This document shows, piece after piece, positions 34,324 to 43,414 of a stretch of 63,021 nt of DNA. Below the pieces are notes generated by a model. That model was not told the origin of the DNA. It ran no database searches and saw only the letters and a program-made list of their open reading frames with translations. The stretch comes from an uncultured Hyphomicrobiales bacterium. Lineage in GTDB: Bacteria; Pseudomonadota; Alphaproteobacteria; Rhizobiales; Xanthobacteraceae. The stretch is taken from NCBI GenBank assembly GCA_903885555.1, contig CAISIV010000021.1, positions 1 to 63,021 on the forward strand, read 5' to 3'. Position 1 is the stretch's first letter. Each line of letters opens with the position of its first letter. Both the position numbers and the translations under genes were made by a program.

Positions 34324-35749
34324 GACGCGGCCTGAACGCATGGGCGCGCTGGCGCGGCTGCCGGTGTTCCTGGCGCTGGATGGCAAGCGCTGCGTGCTGG
34401 CGGGCGGCAGTCATGCTGCGGCCTGGAAGGCCGAGTTGCTGTCGGCGGCGGGCGCGCGTGTCGAAGTGTTTGCCGATGAAGTTTCCGACGAGATGCGCCA
34501 GGTCGCGGCCGATGCGCCGCGTGGCGATATCGTCATTGTTCAACGTGTCTGGACACCGGAGGATATTCGCGGTGCGGCCGTCGCCATCGGCGCTTTCGAG
34601 GATAACGAGACGTCGGCTGTTTTCGCCGCCGCGGCGCGCGCCGCCGGTGTGCCGGTCAATGTCATCGACAAGCCTGCCTTCTGCGACTTCTCCTTCGGTG
34701 CCATCGTCAATCGCTCGCCTTTGGTGATCGGGATTTCGACCGATGGCGCGGCGCCGGTATTCGCACAGGCGATCCGCGCCAAGCTGGAGGCGCTGCTGCC
34801 GACCGGCTTTGCGCAATGGGCTGCTGCCGCCGGACGCTGGCGCGCGATGGTCAAGGAATCCGGTCTGTCCTTCGTGGCCCGCCGCAAGTTCTGGCAGGTG
34901 TTTACCGCGCACGCGGTCGCCAATCCGGAAAGCGTCCCAACTGAAAACGATTTCGCGCGCTTTGTGGCCGAGGTGAAGGGCCTGGGCGCCGCCGTCGAGA
35001 ACGGCTCGGTCACTTTGGTCGGAGCAGGGCCGGGCGATCCGGAACTGCTGACGCTGCGTGCTGTGCGCGCGCTGCAATCGGCCGACGTCATTCTGTTCGA
35101 CGATCTGGTGTCGCGCGATGTGCTCGACTTCGCCCGCCGCGAGGCGCGAAAGATGCTGGTCGGCAAGACCGGCTTCGGACCGTCGTGCAAGCAGGATGAC
35201 ATCAATGCTCTGATGGTCGGGCTGGCGAAGCAGGGCAAGCGCGTCATCCGCCTCAAGGGCGGCGATCCGCTGATCTTCGGCCGCGCCGCGGAAGAGATCG
35301 ATGCCTGCAAGGCCGCCAATATCGCTGTCGATATCGTTCCCGGCATCACGGCCGCGCAGGGTGCCGCCGCCAAGCTCGGCATTCCGCTGACCGACCGCGA
35401 CAATTCCCGCCGGCTGCAATACGTCACCGGGCACGCTCGCAGCGGCAGACTGCCCGACGACATCGACTGGCGCGCTTTGGCCGATCCGACGACGACGACC
35501 GCGATCTACATGCCCGTCAAAACGCTCGAAGTGTTGGTCGCCAAGGCGACGGCCGAAGGTCTCGACCCGCTGACGCCTTCACTCGCCATCTCCCGCGCCA
35601 CACGGCCCGATCAACAGGTCGTCTCGGCACCGATTGCCGAACTCTCCACTCGCATCGCGGAAGCCAATCTGCCGGGCCCGGTGCTGGTGATGCTGGGACA
35701 CGCCATGGCCGGCGCGCAGGCTGTTCGGAAAGTGGCCGCCGCCGGCTAG
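34298..35749 (+). CDS. cysG: Sirohaem synthase CysG (precorrin-2 dehydrogenase/ferrochelatase and uroporphyrinogen-III C-methyltransferase)
   Basis: A 483-residue bifunctional enzyme. The N-terminal half (about 15-225) is the Sirohm_synth dehydrogenase/ferrochelatase (DGKRCVLAGGSHAAAWKAELL). The C-terminal half (about 230-475) is the SAM-dependent methyltransferase (VTLVGAGPGDPELLTLRA, LKGGDPLIFGR and PGITAAQGAAA). It makes the sirohaem needed by NirA, which explains its place at the end of the nas operon. ATG 34298 lies within the nitrate reductase gene, so translation is coupled. Its TAG stop shares a CTAG with the stop of the convergent hydrolase gene. Confidence 0.93.
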   Translation: MSVSRKPSETRPERMGALARLPVFLALDGKRCVLAGGSHAAAWKAELLSAAGARVEVFADEVSDEMRQVAADAPRGDIVIVQRVWTPEDIRGAAVAIGAFEDNETSAVFAAAARAAGVPVNVIDKPAFCDFSFGAIVNRSPLVIGISTDGAAPVFAQAIRAKLEALLPTGFAQWAAAAGRWRAMVKESGLSFVARRKFWQVFTAHAVANPESVPTENDFARFVAEVKGLGAAVENGSVTLVGAGPGDPELLTLRAVRALQSADVILFDDLVSRDVLDFARREARKMLVGKTGFGPSCKQDDINALMVGLAKQGKRVIRLKGGDPLIFGRAAEEIDACKAANIAVDIVPGITAAQGAAAKLGIPLTDRDNSRRLQYVTGHARSGRLPDDIDWRALADPTTTTAIYMPVKTLEVLVAKATAEGLDPLTPSLAISRATRPDQQVVSAPIAELSTRIAEANLPGPVLVMLGHAMAGAQAVRKVAAAG

Positions 35750-36636
35750 CTTCGATCGGCTTCAAGAAACGGCAGCATCGCCGCCAGCAAAGCGTCCGGG
35801 CTTTCTTCCGGAACATAATGTCCGCAGTTCGGAATGACCGCGCCACTCAATTGCGGTGAGAAGGGTGCGAAGGTGCCCCGCATCGCTTCGCCGAGTCCCC
35901 CCGAGCCGCCGATGGCCAGAACCGGCATCGTCAACTTCGTCTCCGCCGTGGTTTTGTTCTGCGCGATCGAGTCGAAGATGGCGCGGTAGTAGCCGAGCCC
36001 GTTACTCCACGCACCGGGCTTGGCATACAGGCGCACATATTCATTCATCGCATCCGTATCGAACGTTTTGGCGAAGTCGATCGACTTGGCCTTGAACAGC
36101 CAGGTCAGAAATTCCCGCTCGCGGCCGGTGATCAGCAGTTCCGGCAACTCGGGCAGGAAGTTGAACGCAAAGTGCCACGTCTTGTGCAGCCGTTCCGGCG
36201 TCATCGTGTAAACGTCCGGCGGCGCCATGCCGGGAATCGCGGCGTCGATCGCCACCAGCCGCCGCACGCGCGCCGGATTGCGCACCGCATAGGCGTAGCC
36301 GAGCCAGGCACCGATATCGTGCGTGACCAGGAGGCAATCCTTGGCGCCGAGATCGTCCAACAGCGGATTGATGTGATCGGCGACGTTGGCGGTGTCGTAG
36401 CCTTTGACCGGTGGCGCAGAGTCGCCGATGCCCGGCGGGTCGAACGCCACGACATGAAATTGCGCGGCAAGCCGCGGCATCACCTTGCGCCAGGCATGCA
36501 GCGATTGCGGCCATCCCGGCACCAGCAGCACCAGCGGCCCGCTGCCGCCTTCGACGATCTGCAATTCGGCGCCGTGCGCGATCACGCGCCGCCGTTTGAA
36601 AATCCGGTCGAAGGTCGCGCGGTCGTAGTCGCTCAT
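35746..36636 (-). CDS. Alpha/beta hydrolase (haloacetate dehalogenase/epoxide hydrolase-like)
   Basis: A 296-residue alpha/beta hydrolase. The nucleophile elbow reads VTHDIGAW near residue 108 (Asp nucleophile), and an oxyanion-hole motif VPGWPQSLHAW lies near 44, so it belongs with dehalogenases and epoxide hydrolases rather than Ser esterases. The C-terminal GHYVPEESPDAL supplies the likely catalytic His. The start at 36636 is preferred over an upstream one that adds 22 basic residues without family similarity. It lies 26 nt downstream of another hydrolase gene on the same strand, so they may be co-transcribed. Substrate unknown. Confidence 0.85.
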   Translation of the reverse strand: MSDYDRATFDRIFKRRRVIAHGAELQIVEGGSGPLVLLVPGWPQSLHAWRKVMPRLAAQFHVVAFDPPGIGDSAPPVKGYDTANVADHINPLLDDLGAKDCLLVTHDIGAWLGYAYAVRNPARVRRLVAIDAAIPGMAPPDVYTMTPERLHKTWHFAFNFLPELPELLITGREREFLTWLFKAKSIDFAKTFDTDAMNEYVRLYAKPGAWSNGLGYYRAIFDSIAQNKTTAETKLTMPVLAIGGSGGLGEAMRGTFAPFSPQLSGAVIPNCGHYVPEESPDALLAAMLPFLEADRS

Positions 36637-36662
36637 GCTTGATCCTCTGTGACGCCGCAATC

Positions 36663-37502
36663 TTACGCGGTTGCCGCGCCCTTTGTCGCCTGACGCAACC
36701 ATTTCAGGATCAGTTCAGAAACAGACTGTTCCTGCCCGGTATAGAAGTGATCACAGTCCGGCAGGATGCGCACCTCACAGGGGCTCGTGCAGTTCGCCGC
36801 ATAGGCCTCGGCCGGATAGAGCTCCGCTGGTTCCTTGTCGCCGCGCAAAAACAGCACTGGCACTTTTGTCCGGCCGGCGCATTCGACGGTGTCCGGCATG
36901 TTGACGGTATAGTCGAGCACGCATTCGGCGCTGGCGACCCACCACCAGCCGGGCAGCAGCATCAACTCCTTGCCGCGGCCTTCGGCGGCCATCTGTTGGG
37001 CGCGTGCTTCAATTTCCGGCAACTGATCGCGACCGAACAGGCCATTCGCGCTCATGCGCCGCGTGATGGATTTGCCGCCGACATGGGCCGACATCAGAAC
37101 GACGGCCGGCGTCTCCGGATGTTCGGCTGCATAATGTGCGGCCAGCACCCCTCCGTTGCTGTGGCCGATCACGATTGGATTGTCGAAGCCCCGTGCGCGC
37201 AGCCACGCGGCGGCATGATTGTTATCGGCGATGGCTTCGTGCGCGAGTTGAAACGAACCGCCGCCGATGTCCCGTCCGCCGAGCGATGTGACCATGTCGT
37301 GGCCGCGCCGGTTGAAGGCAAGGCAGGCGATACCCTCGGCCAGCAAGGTCTGCGGCATGAAGCGCGATGGCCCCATGTAGAAGTTGTGGCAGTTGCCGTG
37401 AAAGAACAGCGCAACCGAGCGGATCGGTCCATTGTTTGGCGTATAGAAAATCCCGTCGAGCGGGACCGTGTCGGTTTCGATGGAAATGAGTTCGAGGTTC
37501 AT
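36663..37502 (-). CDS. Alpha/beta hydrolase (serine hydrolase type)
   Basis: A 279-residue alpha/beta hydrolase with a Ser nucleophile in GHSNGG near residue 118 and the oxyanion region FFHGNCHNFYMGP near 40. The late segment LPDCDHFYTGQEQ supplies the likely catalytic His. The start at 37502 (MNLELISIETD) is preferred over longer in-frame alternatives rich in arginine. The product probably hydrolyses an ester, amide or C-C bond; nothing nearby fixes the substrate. It is divergent from the orphan binding-protein gene across a 209-bp gap in which no clear motif was seen. Confidence 0.82.
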   Translation of the reverse strand: MNLELISIETDTVPLDGIFYTPNNGPIRSVALFFHGNCHNFYMGPSRFMPQTLLAEGIACLAFNRRGHDMVTSLGGRDIGGGSFQLAHEAIADNNHAAAWLRARGFDNPIVIGHSNGGVLAAHYAAEHPETPAVVLMSAHVGGKSITRRMSANGLFGRDQLPEIEARAQQMAAEGRGKELMLLPGWWWVASAECVLDYTVNMPDTVECAGRTKVPVLFLRGDKEPAELYPAEAYAANCTSPCEVRILPDCDHFYTGQEQSVSELILKWLRQATKGAATA

Positions 37503-37711
37503 GGGTCTGGTCTCGTCCACGCCCTGGGCGCGGTCAAGCCGTCGAACGGCATGCATACGCCGCAAAAACACAGCCGGTGTGGGCAGCACAGGGATAGCGA
37601 CCCACTGCCTGTTGCCGATTGTTGGGGTGCGGGATTGGGCCTATCATGGTCTCAGGCGGGATAGCCGCCATTTAAGCCCTTTCAAAAATGGGCGACAGGG
37701 GAGACGCAACA

Positions 37712-38740
37712 ATGTCAGTCAACAAGACAATTCTGTCCGGCGCACTTGCACTGGCATTTGGCGCAGGACTGGTCGTCGCGCCATCGATCGCTCACGCACA
37801 GGCGCCGCTGACGGTGAAGTTCGTGCAGCAGCGCGGCTTGTTGTACTTGCCAATAGATATGATGGTCAGCGGCGGCATCCTGCAACAGGAAGCAACCAAG
37901 CTCGGGCTCGGCAAAGTCGAGGCTACCGTAGTGACGCTAAGCGGGCCGGGGCCCGTCACCGACGCCCTGTTGTCGGGCGCCGCCGACTACGGCACCGCAG
38001 CGTTGCCGTCTTTGCTGACCCTGTGGGACAAGACCCACGGCACCGCCAATGAAGTCAAAGCCGTGGGCACTGTCGCGAATGGCGCCATGGTGCTTTACAC
38101 CATCAATCCGAACGTCAAGACCATCAAGGATTTCACCGACAAGGACCGCATCGCGGTGCCGTCGGTGCGCATATCGTTCAACGCCATGATGCTGGAGATG
38201 GCGGCGGAGAAAGAGTGGGGCGACCCCCACAAGCTCGATCACCTCACGGTGGGGCTCGGTCATCCTGATGCCGTTGTGGCGCTGTCCGCCGGTTACGGCC
38301 AAGCCAGCATCACCGCACATATCGCGGTGCAGCCGTTCACCGACCGTGGGCTGAAACTGCCCGGCGCGCACGTGATCGCCGACAGCCGCGAAGTTTTCGG
38401 TGGGCCACTGACGCAGATCACGCTGCTGGCGACGAAGCAGACCAAAGACAAGAACCCGCTGCTGTTCAAGGCAGTAGCCAACGCGCTGGAAGAATCGATC
38501 AAGGTCGCCAACGCGGACAAGCGCGCTGCGGCCGTGCTCTGGAAAGACGCGAACAAGGCGAGCGAAAGTGTCGAGGAACTTACGGCCCTGTTGTCAGACC
38601 CAGGCTTTGCTTTCACTGCGGAACCGCATCGGATTGCTTTTTTTGCGGCATTCCTCAATCGCATCGGCAGCCTGAAATCGAAAGTCGGCGACTGGAAGGA
38701 ACTGTTCTGGGAAACGGCGCACCATCAGAAGGGTGACTGA
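37712..38740 (+). CDS. Orphan ABC transporter substrate-binding protein (NrtA/SsuA/TauA-like)
   Basis: A 342-residue periplasmic receptor with a clear signal peptide (MSVNKTILSGALALAFGAGLVVAPSIAHAQ cleavage region, AHAQ). The mature part resembles nitrate/sulfonate/taurate receptors (LSGAADYGTAALPSLLTLWD). ATG 37712 follows a GGGGAG site; an in-frame ATG at 37688 lacks one and would precede the signal peptide with charged residues. No permease or ATPase gene is adjacent, so it must pair with a transporter elsewhere or act as a sensor. A strong hairpin ends the gene. Confidence 0.87.
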   Translation: MSVNKTILSGALALAFGAGLVVAPSIAHAQAPLTVKFVQQRGLLYLPIDMMVSGGILQQEATKLGLGKVEATVVTLSGPGPVTDALLSGAADYGTAALPSLLTLWDKTHGTANEVKAVGTVANGAMVLYTINPNVKTIKDFTDKDRIAVPSVRISFNAMMLEMAAEKEWGDPHKLDHLTVGLGHPDAVVALSAGYGQASITAHIAVQPFTDRGLKLPGAHVIADSREVFGGPLTQITLLATKQTKDKNPLLFKAVANALEESIKVANADKRAAAVLWKDANKASESVEELTALLSDPGFAFTAEPHRIAFFAAFLNRIGSLKSKVGDWKELFWETAHHQKGD

Positions 38741-38770
38741 GTTTCATTCTGATTATTTCTATTGATGCCT

Positions 38771-38816
38771 CATCAAGCCGGCGCGGTTCCATCAGTGGGT
38801 CGCGCCGGCTTTGATG
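38771..38816 (+). terminator. Intrinsic-type terminator after the orphan binding-protein gene
   Basis: AAGCCGGCGCG (38775-38785) pairs perfectly with CGCGCCGGCTT (38801-38811), and the stem extends with CATC/GATG across one bulged T. The 15-nt loop is longer than usual and the following bases are only partly T-rich. It isolates the binding-protein gene from the molybdenum hydroxylase genes. The rest of the 248-bp gap (38817-38988) is AT-richer and presumably holds the next promoter; no exact hexamers were recognised. Confidence 0.6.
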
Positions 38817-38988
38817 TTTATACCGCACTGCAAGAATTGAATTGTGCGATGCGAAAAATTGCCGCTGGCAATGGAATATCTTTTTAGAACGATTGTTGAT
38901 TGAGCATAGTCCGACTACGCTCTTTGTATCTGTTCTGATCTGCCTGTCCGGCAGAAGAAGAAAATAAATCCCGAGGGGGAGGCAAAAA

Positions 38989-39438
38989 ATGATCAATCTC
39001 ACTATCAACGGCAAATCACATAGTGTCGACGTCGAGCCGGATACACCGCTGCTCTGGGTGATCCGCGACACGATCGGCATGACCGGCACCAAATACGGCT
39101 GCGGCATCGCGCAATGCGGTTCCTGCACCGTGCACATCGATGGCGCGGCGACGCGCTCGTGCGGCATGACCGTCGGCGACGCGGCCGGCAAAAAAATCAC
39201 GACGATCGAAGGCCTCGCCGACAATGGCGTGCTGACCAAAGTGCAGCAGGCCTGGGTCGAACACGATGTGCCGCAATGCGGCTATTGCCAGAGCGGCATG
39301 ATCATGGCGGTTTCGGCGCTGCTGAAGGAAAAGCCGAAGCCGACCGACGCCGACATCAACGAAGCCATCACCAATATTTGCCGGTGCGGCACCTTCCAAC
39401 AAGTGCGGCTGGCGATTCACGCCGCCGCCAAAGCGTGA
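38989..39438 (+). CDS. (2Fe-2S)-binding subunit of molybdenum hydroxylase (isoquinoline 1-oxidoreductase alpha-like)
   Basis: A 149-residue protein with two [2Fe-2S] clusters. The plant-ferredoxin-type motif is [11 protein letters not shown] with an upstream Cys in the same loop region (residues 41-49), and the helical-domain motif is CGYCQSGM followed by NICRCGT (about 98-135). These clusters relay electrons from the molybdenum subunit encoded 14 nt downstream. A GAGGGGGAGG ribosome site precedes ATG 38989. The absence of a FAD subunit gene matches the two-subunit isoquinoline oxidoreductase/aldehyde dehydrogenase group, which normally passes electrons to a cytochrome. Confidence 0.92.
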   Translation: MINLTINGKSHSVDVEPDTPLLWVIRDTIGMTGTKYGCGIAQCGSCTVHIDGAATRSCGMTVGDAAGKKITTIEGLADNGVLTKVQQAWVEHDVPQCGYCQSGMIMAVSALLKEKPKPTDADINEAITNICRCGTFQQVRLAIHAAAKA

Positions 39439-39452
39439 GGGAGGACAGAGCC

Positions 39453-41612
39453 ATGAATCATATGCCCAAACTCAGCCGCCGTACCTTCGTCGTCGGAACC
39501 GCCACCGCCGGCCTGTCGCTCGGCTTCAACGTTCCGTTCCTGACCTCGACCAGCGCCCAGGGCGCGCCCGAGATCAATGCCTGGGTCGTCATCAAGCCTG
39601 ATGACACCGTCGTTATCCGCATTGCTCGCTCCGAAATGGGGCAGGGTACGCTCACTGGCCTCGCTCAGATGGTGGCCGAGGAACTCGAATGCGACTGGTC
39701 GAAGGTCACGACCGAATACCCGACACCCGGACAAAGCGTCGCTCGCAAGAATCCATGGGGTGATTTCGGCACCGGCGGTAGCCGCGGCATCCGCACCTCG
39801 CACGACTATGTGCGTAAAGGTGGCGCCGCTGCCCGCATGATGCTGGTTGGCGCCGCCGCCGCCGAGTGGAAAGTGCCGGTGTCGGAGTGCAGCGCTGCAA
39901 ACAGCGTGATCACGCACAAGCCGTCCGGCCGCACCACGACCTACGGCAAGGTCGCCGCTGCCGCCGCTCAAATCGAAGCGCCGGCCGACGTTCCGCTGAA
40001 GGATCCGAAGGACTGGAAGCTGATCGGCAAGAGCGTCAAGCGACTCGACACAGTCGACAAGACCACCGGCAAGATGATGTACGGCATCGACGTCAAGTTG
40101 CCGGGCATGTTGCACGCGACCATCAAGGCGTGCCCGGTGTTCGGCGGTAAGGTGAAGAGCTTCGACGCCGCCAAAGTCGAGAAGATGAAAGGTGTCAAGA
40201 AGGTCGTGCAGGTCGGCAGCAACGCCGTCGCTGTCGTCGCCGACAGCTGGTGGCATGCCAAGACCGCGCTCGACGCACTGCCGATCGTCTGGGACACCGG
40301 CGAAAACGCCAAGGTCACCAGCGCATCGATCTCGAAGTGGCTCAAGGAAGGCTTCGACGCCGAACAGGCTTTCGTCTCGAACAAGGTTGGCGACGTCAAG
40401 GCGGGTCTCGCCTCGGCGGCAAAGACTGTCGTGGCGGAATACGCCTATCCGTACCAGAACCATGCCTGCATGGAGCCCTTGAACGCGACCGCGGTTTACA
40501 CGGCCGACAAGTGCGAAGTGTGGGCTGGTACCCAGCACGGCCAGGCGGCCTTCGCCGCGGCGCTCGAAGCCTCGGGTCTGCCGGCCAGCAAGGTCGAGTT
40601 CTACAAGGTGATGCTAGGCGGCGGCTTCGGCCGGCGCGGGCGCACCGACTATGTGACTCAGGCCGTGCTGATCGCCAAGCAGATGCCCGGCACGCCGATC
40701 AAGCTGTTGTGGTCGCGCGAAGAAGACATGGGGCAGGGCACCTACCATCCGGTGACGGAATGCCGGTTGACGGGCGGCCTCGACGACAAAGGCAACCTGA
40801 CGTCGCTGCATGTCCGGCTGTCCGGTCAGTCGATCCTGACCGCGTTGCGTCCGGAAGCGCTCGTCAACGGTATGGACCCGGCGACGTTCGCCGGTCTCGC
40901 CCCGACGGGTGAGGCGGCGATCGGTTACGGGGTGCCGAACCTCTTGGTCGACCACTCCATGCGCAATCCGCATGTGCCGCCGGGCTTCTGGCGCGGCGTC
41001 AACGTCAACCAGAACGCCATCTACCTCGAAAGCTTCATGGATGAACTGGCCAAGACGGCCGGTGTCGATCCGCTGGAGTTCCGCCGCAGGTTGATGGCGA
41101 AATATCCCAAGCACCTCGGCGTTCTCAACGCCGTGGCGAACGGCATCGGTTGGGACAAGCCGGCGCCGGCCGGCGTGTTCCGCGGCATCGCCCAGCACAT
41201 GGGCTACGGCAGCTACGTCGCCGCCGCTGCGGAAGTCTCGGTTGATGGCAACAAGGTGAAGATCCACCGCATCGTTGCCGCGACCGACCCCGGCTATGCG
41301 GTCAATCCGGGACAGATCGAACGGCAGATTTCCGGCTCGTTCGTCTACGGGTTGTCGGCGTTGTTCAACGGCGAGTGCACCGTCAAGGATGGCGCCATCG
41401 AGCAGACCAACTTCGACAGCTACGACTCGATCCGTATCTCGCAGATGCCGAAGGTCGAATGCATCGTCATGCCGTCCGGCGGGTTCTGGGGCGGTGTCGG
41501 CGAGCCGACGATCTGCGTGGCGCCGCCCGCGGTGCTCAACGCGATCACGGCCGCGACCGGCAAGCGCTATCGCTCGATCCCGTTGAAGAACCACGGGCTC
41601 ACGCTGGTGTGA
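39453..41612 (+). CDS. Molybdopterin-binding xanthine dehydrogenase family subunit (isoquinoline 1-oxidoreductase beta-like)
   Basis: A 719-residue catalytic subunit with a Tat signal (SRRTFVVGTATAGLSLGF, residues about 6-24), so the complex is probably periplasmic. Family landmarks are IARSEMGQGTLTGLAQ near 50, MLGGGFGRRGRTDY near 387, and the C-terminal GGFWGGVGEPTICVAPPA containing the catalytic Glu (GVGEP). The protein hydroxylates an aldehyde or N-heteroaromatic carbon using water. ATG 39453 follows a GGAGG site. A strong terminator follows the gene. The true substrate is unknown; aldehyde oxidation is as likely as heterocycle hydroxylation. Confidence 0.9.
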   Translation: MNHMPKLSRRTFVVGTATAGLSLGFNVPFLTSTSAQGAPEINAWVVIKPDDTVVIRIARSEMGQGTLTGLAQMVAEELECDWSKVTTEYPTPGQSVARKNPWGDFGTGGSRGIRTSHDYVRKGGAAARMMLVGAAAAEWKVPVSECSAANSVITHKPSGRTTTYGKVAAAAAQIEAPADVPLKDPKDWKLIGKSVKRLDTVDKTTGKMMYGIDVKLPGMLHATIKACPVFGGKVKSFDAAKVEKMKGVKKVVQVGSNAVAVVADSWWHAKTALDALPIVWDTGENAKVTSASISKWLKEGFDAEQAFVSNKVGDVKAGLASAAKTVVAEYAYPYQNHACMEPLNATAVYTADKCEVWAGTQHGQAAFAAALEASGLPASKVEFYKVMLGGGFGRRGRTDYVTQAVLIAKQMPGTPIKLLWSREEDMGQGTYHPVTECRLTGGLDDKGNLTSLHVRLSGQSILTALRPEALVNGMDPATFAGLAPTGEAAIGYGVPNLLVDHSMRNPHVPPGFWRGVNVNQNAIYLESFMDELAKTAGVDPLEFRRRLMAKYPKHLGVLNAVANGIGWDKPAPAGVFRGIAQHMGYGSYVAAAAEVSVDGNKVKIHRIVAATDPGYAVNPGQIERQISGSFVYGLSALFNGECTVKDGAIEQTNFDSYDSIRISQMPKVECIVMPSGGFWGGVGEPTICVAPPAVLNAITAATGKRYRSIPLKNHGLTLV

Positions 41613-41619
41613 TCGACAT

Positions 41620-41652
41620 GGCGCGGGCGGCTTGCTGCCCGCGCCTTTCTTT
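41620..41652 (+). terminator. Intrinsic terminator after the molybdenum hydroxylase genes
   Basis: GGCGCGGGC (41620-41628) pairs perfectly with GCCCGCGCC (41637-41645) around an 8-nt loop and is followed by TTTCTTT (41646-41652). It separates the molybdenum hydroxylase transcript from the flavocytochrome/sox genes, which begin 40 nt further on. Confidence 0.75.
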
Positions 41653-41691
41653 CGTCAAGACAGCGCGTCATCAGGTCGTATGGATGCGCCT

Positions 41692-42963
41692 ATGAACAAA
41701 GATCGCGCGACAAGACGCGACGTCCTGAAAACTGCAATGGCGGCTTCGGCCGCCATTTTTCCTTTGCCCGCGATCGCCCAGGGTACCGCCGAACGCGTCG
41801 TCGTGATTGGCGGCGGATTTGGCGGCGCGGCCTGCGCGCGGGCACTGAAGCGTTCGAGCGCAAAGCTCTCCGTCACCTTGATCGAGCCGAACCGCGTCTA
41901 CACCGCTTGTCCCATGAGCAATGCGGCCATTGCCGGTTTGCGTGAGTTAACGAGCCAGGAATTTGGCTACGGCCGCCTTCAAGGCGAGGGCATCGACACG
42001 GTCTTTGCCGCGGCGGAATCGGTCGATGCCGCGGCACGCAGTGTCACGGTCACCGGCGGGCAACGGTTCGAATATGATCGCCTGGTGCTGTCGCCGGGCG
42101 TTGATTTTCGATGGGACGCGCTGCCCGGCTATTCGCGCGAGGTCGCGAAGACGATGCCGCATGCCTGGATCGGCGGCGACCAGATTGCACTGCTGGCGCG
42201 GCAGATCGCCGCGATGGAGGATGGCGGCGTGGTCGTTGTTTCGGTGCCGGTGACGCCGTCGCGCTGCCCGCCGGCGCCTTACGAGCGCGCCAGCCTGATT
42301 GCGCACATGTTCAAGACGCGGAAGCCGCGCTCAAAGGTCATCGTGCTCGATGCCAAGGACAGCTTCACCATGCAGCGCCAGTTTCAAGGTGCGTGGAAGC
42401 AGCTTTATCAAGGCATACTGGAATATGTTTCACTATCCGACGGCGGGCTGGTCACCGAAGTCGATCCGGTTAGCAAGGTCGTCTCGACGGACTTCGATAA
42501 ATACAAACCGGCGGTCGCGAATATTATTCCACAGCAGAAGGCCGGCACCATCGCCGAGCTTGCCGGCGTGGCGGACCGCACCGGCTGGTGTCCGGTCGAT
42601 CCCATCACGTTCGAGTCGAAGCTGCAGGCCAATATTCACGTCATCGGGGACGCTGCTATCGCCGGCGCCATGCCGCGCTCGGCCTCGGCGGCCAGTTCGC
42701 AAGCGCGGATCTGTGCCGCTGCGGTGGTGGCTTTGCTGTCAGGGAACAAGCCGCAAGCGCCGACGCTCAACAGCTCGTGCTTCAGCCTGATCGCGCCTGA
42801 CTATGCGATCTCCCAGACCGGCCGTTATCGCCCCGTCGGCGATCTCTATACCGAGGAGGCGAGCGAGATCAGTCCGGTCGATGCGCCGCAAAACCTGCGC
42901 GCCAGAGAGGCGAGCGACGCCGAAGCCTGGTTCACCGCCACGACAGCCGAGGTGTTCGGATGA
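41692..42963 (+). CDS. FAD-dependent sulfide dehydrogenase flavoprotein (FccB/SoxF-like)
   Basis: A 423-residue flavoprotein with a Tat signal peptide (TRRDVLKTAMAASAAIFPLPAIAQG, twin Arg near residue 8; cut likely after AIAQ). The mature part has a Rossmann motif (VVIGGGFGGAACARAL) and a C-terminal FCSD-type flavin-binding domain (TLNSSCFSLIAPDYAIS). Cys residues in YTACPMSN near 78 and CPPAPYE near 208 are placed like the redox-active cysteines of flavocytochrome c sulfide dehydrogenase. SoxF-like proteins oxidise sulfide or support thiosulfate oxidation. The soxX gene starts within its stop (ATGA), so it is the first gene of the sox operon. Confidence 0.88.
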   Translation: MNKDRATRRDVLKTAMAASAAIFPLPAIAQGTAERVVVIGGGFGGAACARALKRSSAKLSVTLIEPNRVYTACPMSNAAIAGLRELTSQEFGYGRLQGEGIDTVFAAAESVDAAARSVTVTGGQRFEYDRLVLSPGVDFRWDALPGYSREVAKTMPHAWIGGDQIALLARQIAAMEDGGVVVVSVPVTPSRCPPAPYERASLIAHMFKTRKPRSKVIVLDAKDSFTMQRQFQGAWKQLYQGILEYVSLSDGGLVTEVDPVSKVVSTDFDKYKPAVANIIPQQKAGTIAELAGVADRTGWCPVDPITFESKLQANIHVIGDAAIAGAMPRSASAASSQARICAAAVVALLSGNKPQAPTLNSSCFSLIAPDYAISQTGRYRPVGDLYTEEASEISPVDAPQNLRAREASDAEAWFTATTAEVFG

Positions 42964-43406
42964 CGGCGCGCGCGGCGATGGGGGTGTTGCTCGCCTCGCT
43001 CGCTGGTGGGGCTGGCTATGCGGACGAGCTTCTTCCGTACCGAATTGAAGGCAACGCCGTTCCTGTGTCGCTTACCGGCAAGCCGGGCGACGCCGCGCGC
43101 GGCCGGACCATCGTGACCAACCGGACCTTAGGCTTATGCCTGTTGTGTCATTCGGGCCCGTTCCCCGAGGAGCGATTTCAGGGCAATCTGGCGCCGGACA
43201 TGCGGGGCGCCGGAACCCGTTGGTCCACGGGCGAACTGCGGCTGCGCATGGTCGACAGCCACAGGCTCAATCCCGACACCATTATGCCGGCCTATTACAT
43301 GATCGACGGCCTCAACCTGGTGGCGCCGGCCTTTCGCGGCAAGCCGCTGTTGACGGCCGAACAGATCGAAGACGTGGTGGCGTTTCTCGCCACGCTGCGT
43401 GACTGA
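42960..43406 (+). CDS. soxX: Sulfur oxidation c-type cytochrome SoxX
   Basis: A 148-residue periplasmic monohaem cytochrome with a signal peptide (MGVLLASLAGGAGYA, residues about 7-21) and haem motif CLLCH at residues 60-64. The likely distal Met lies in DTIMPAYY near residue 110. SoxX partners SoxA, and together they attach thiosulfate to the SoxY cysteine. It overlaps the flavoprotein gene by 4 nt and is followed 8 nt later by soxY. Confidence 0.92.
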   Translation: MTARAAMGVLLASLAGGAGYADELLPYRIEGNAVPVSLTGKPGDAARGRTIVTNRTLGLCLLCHSGPFPEERFQGNLAPDMRGAGTRWSTGELRLRMVDSHRLNPDTIMPAYYMIDGLNLVAPAFRGKPLLTAEQIEDVVAFLATLRD

Positions 43407-43414
43407 GGGATCCT

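Noticed and set aside
38655-39239. 194-codon minus-strand frame covering the gap before the molybdenum hydroxylase genes
   Set aside because: It crosses a terminator and two plus-strand genes, lacks a ribosome site and resembles no family.
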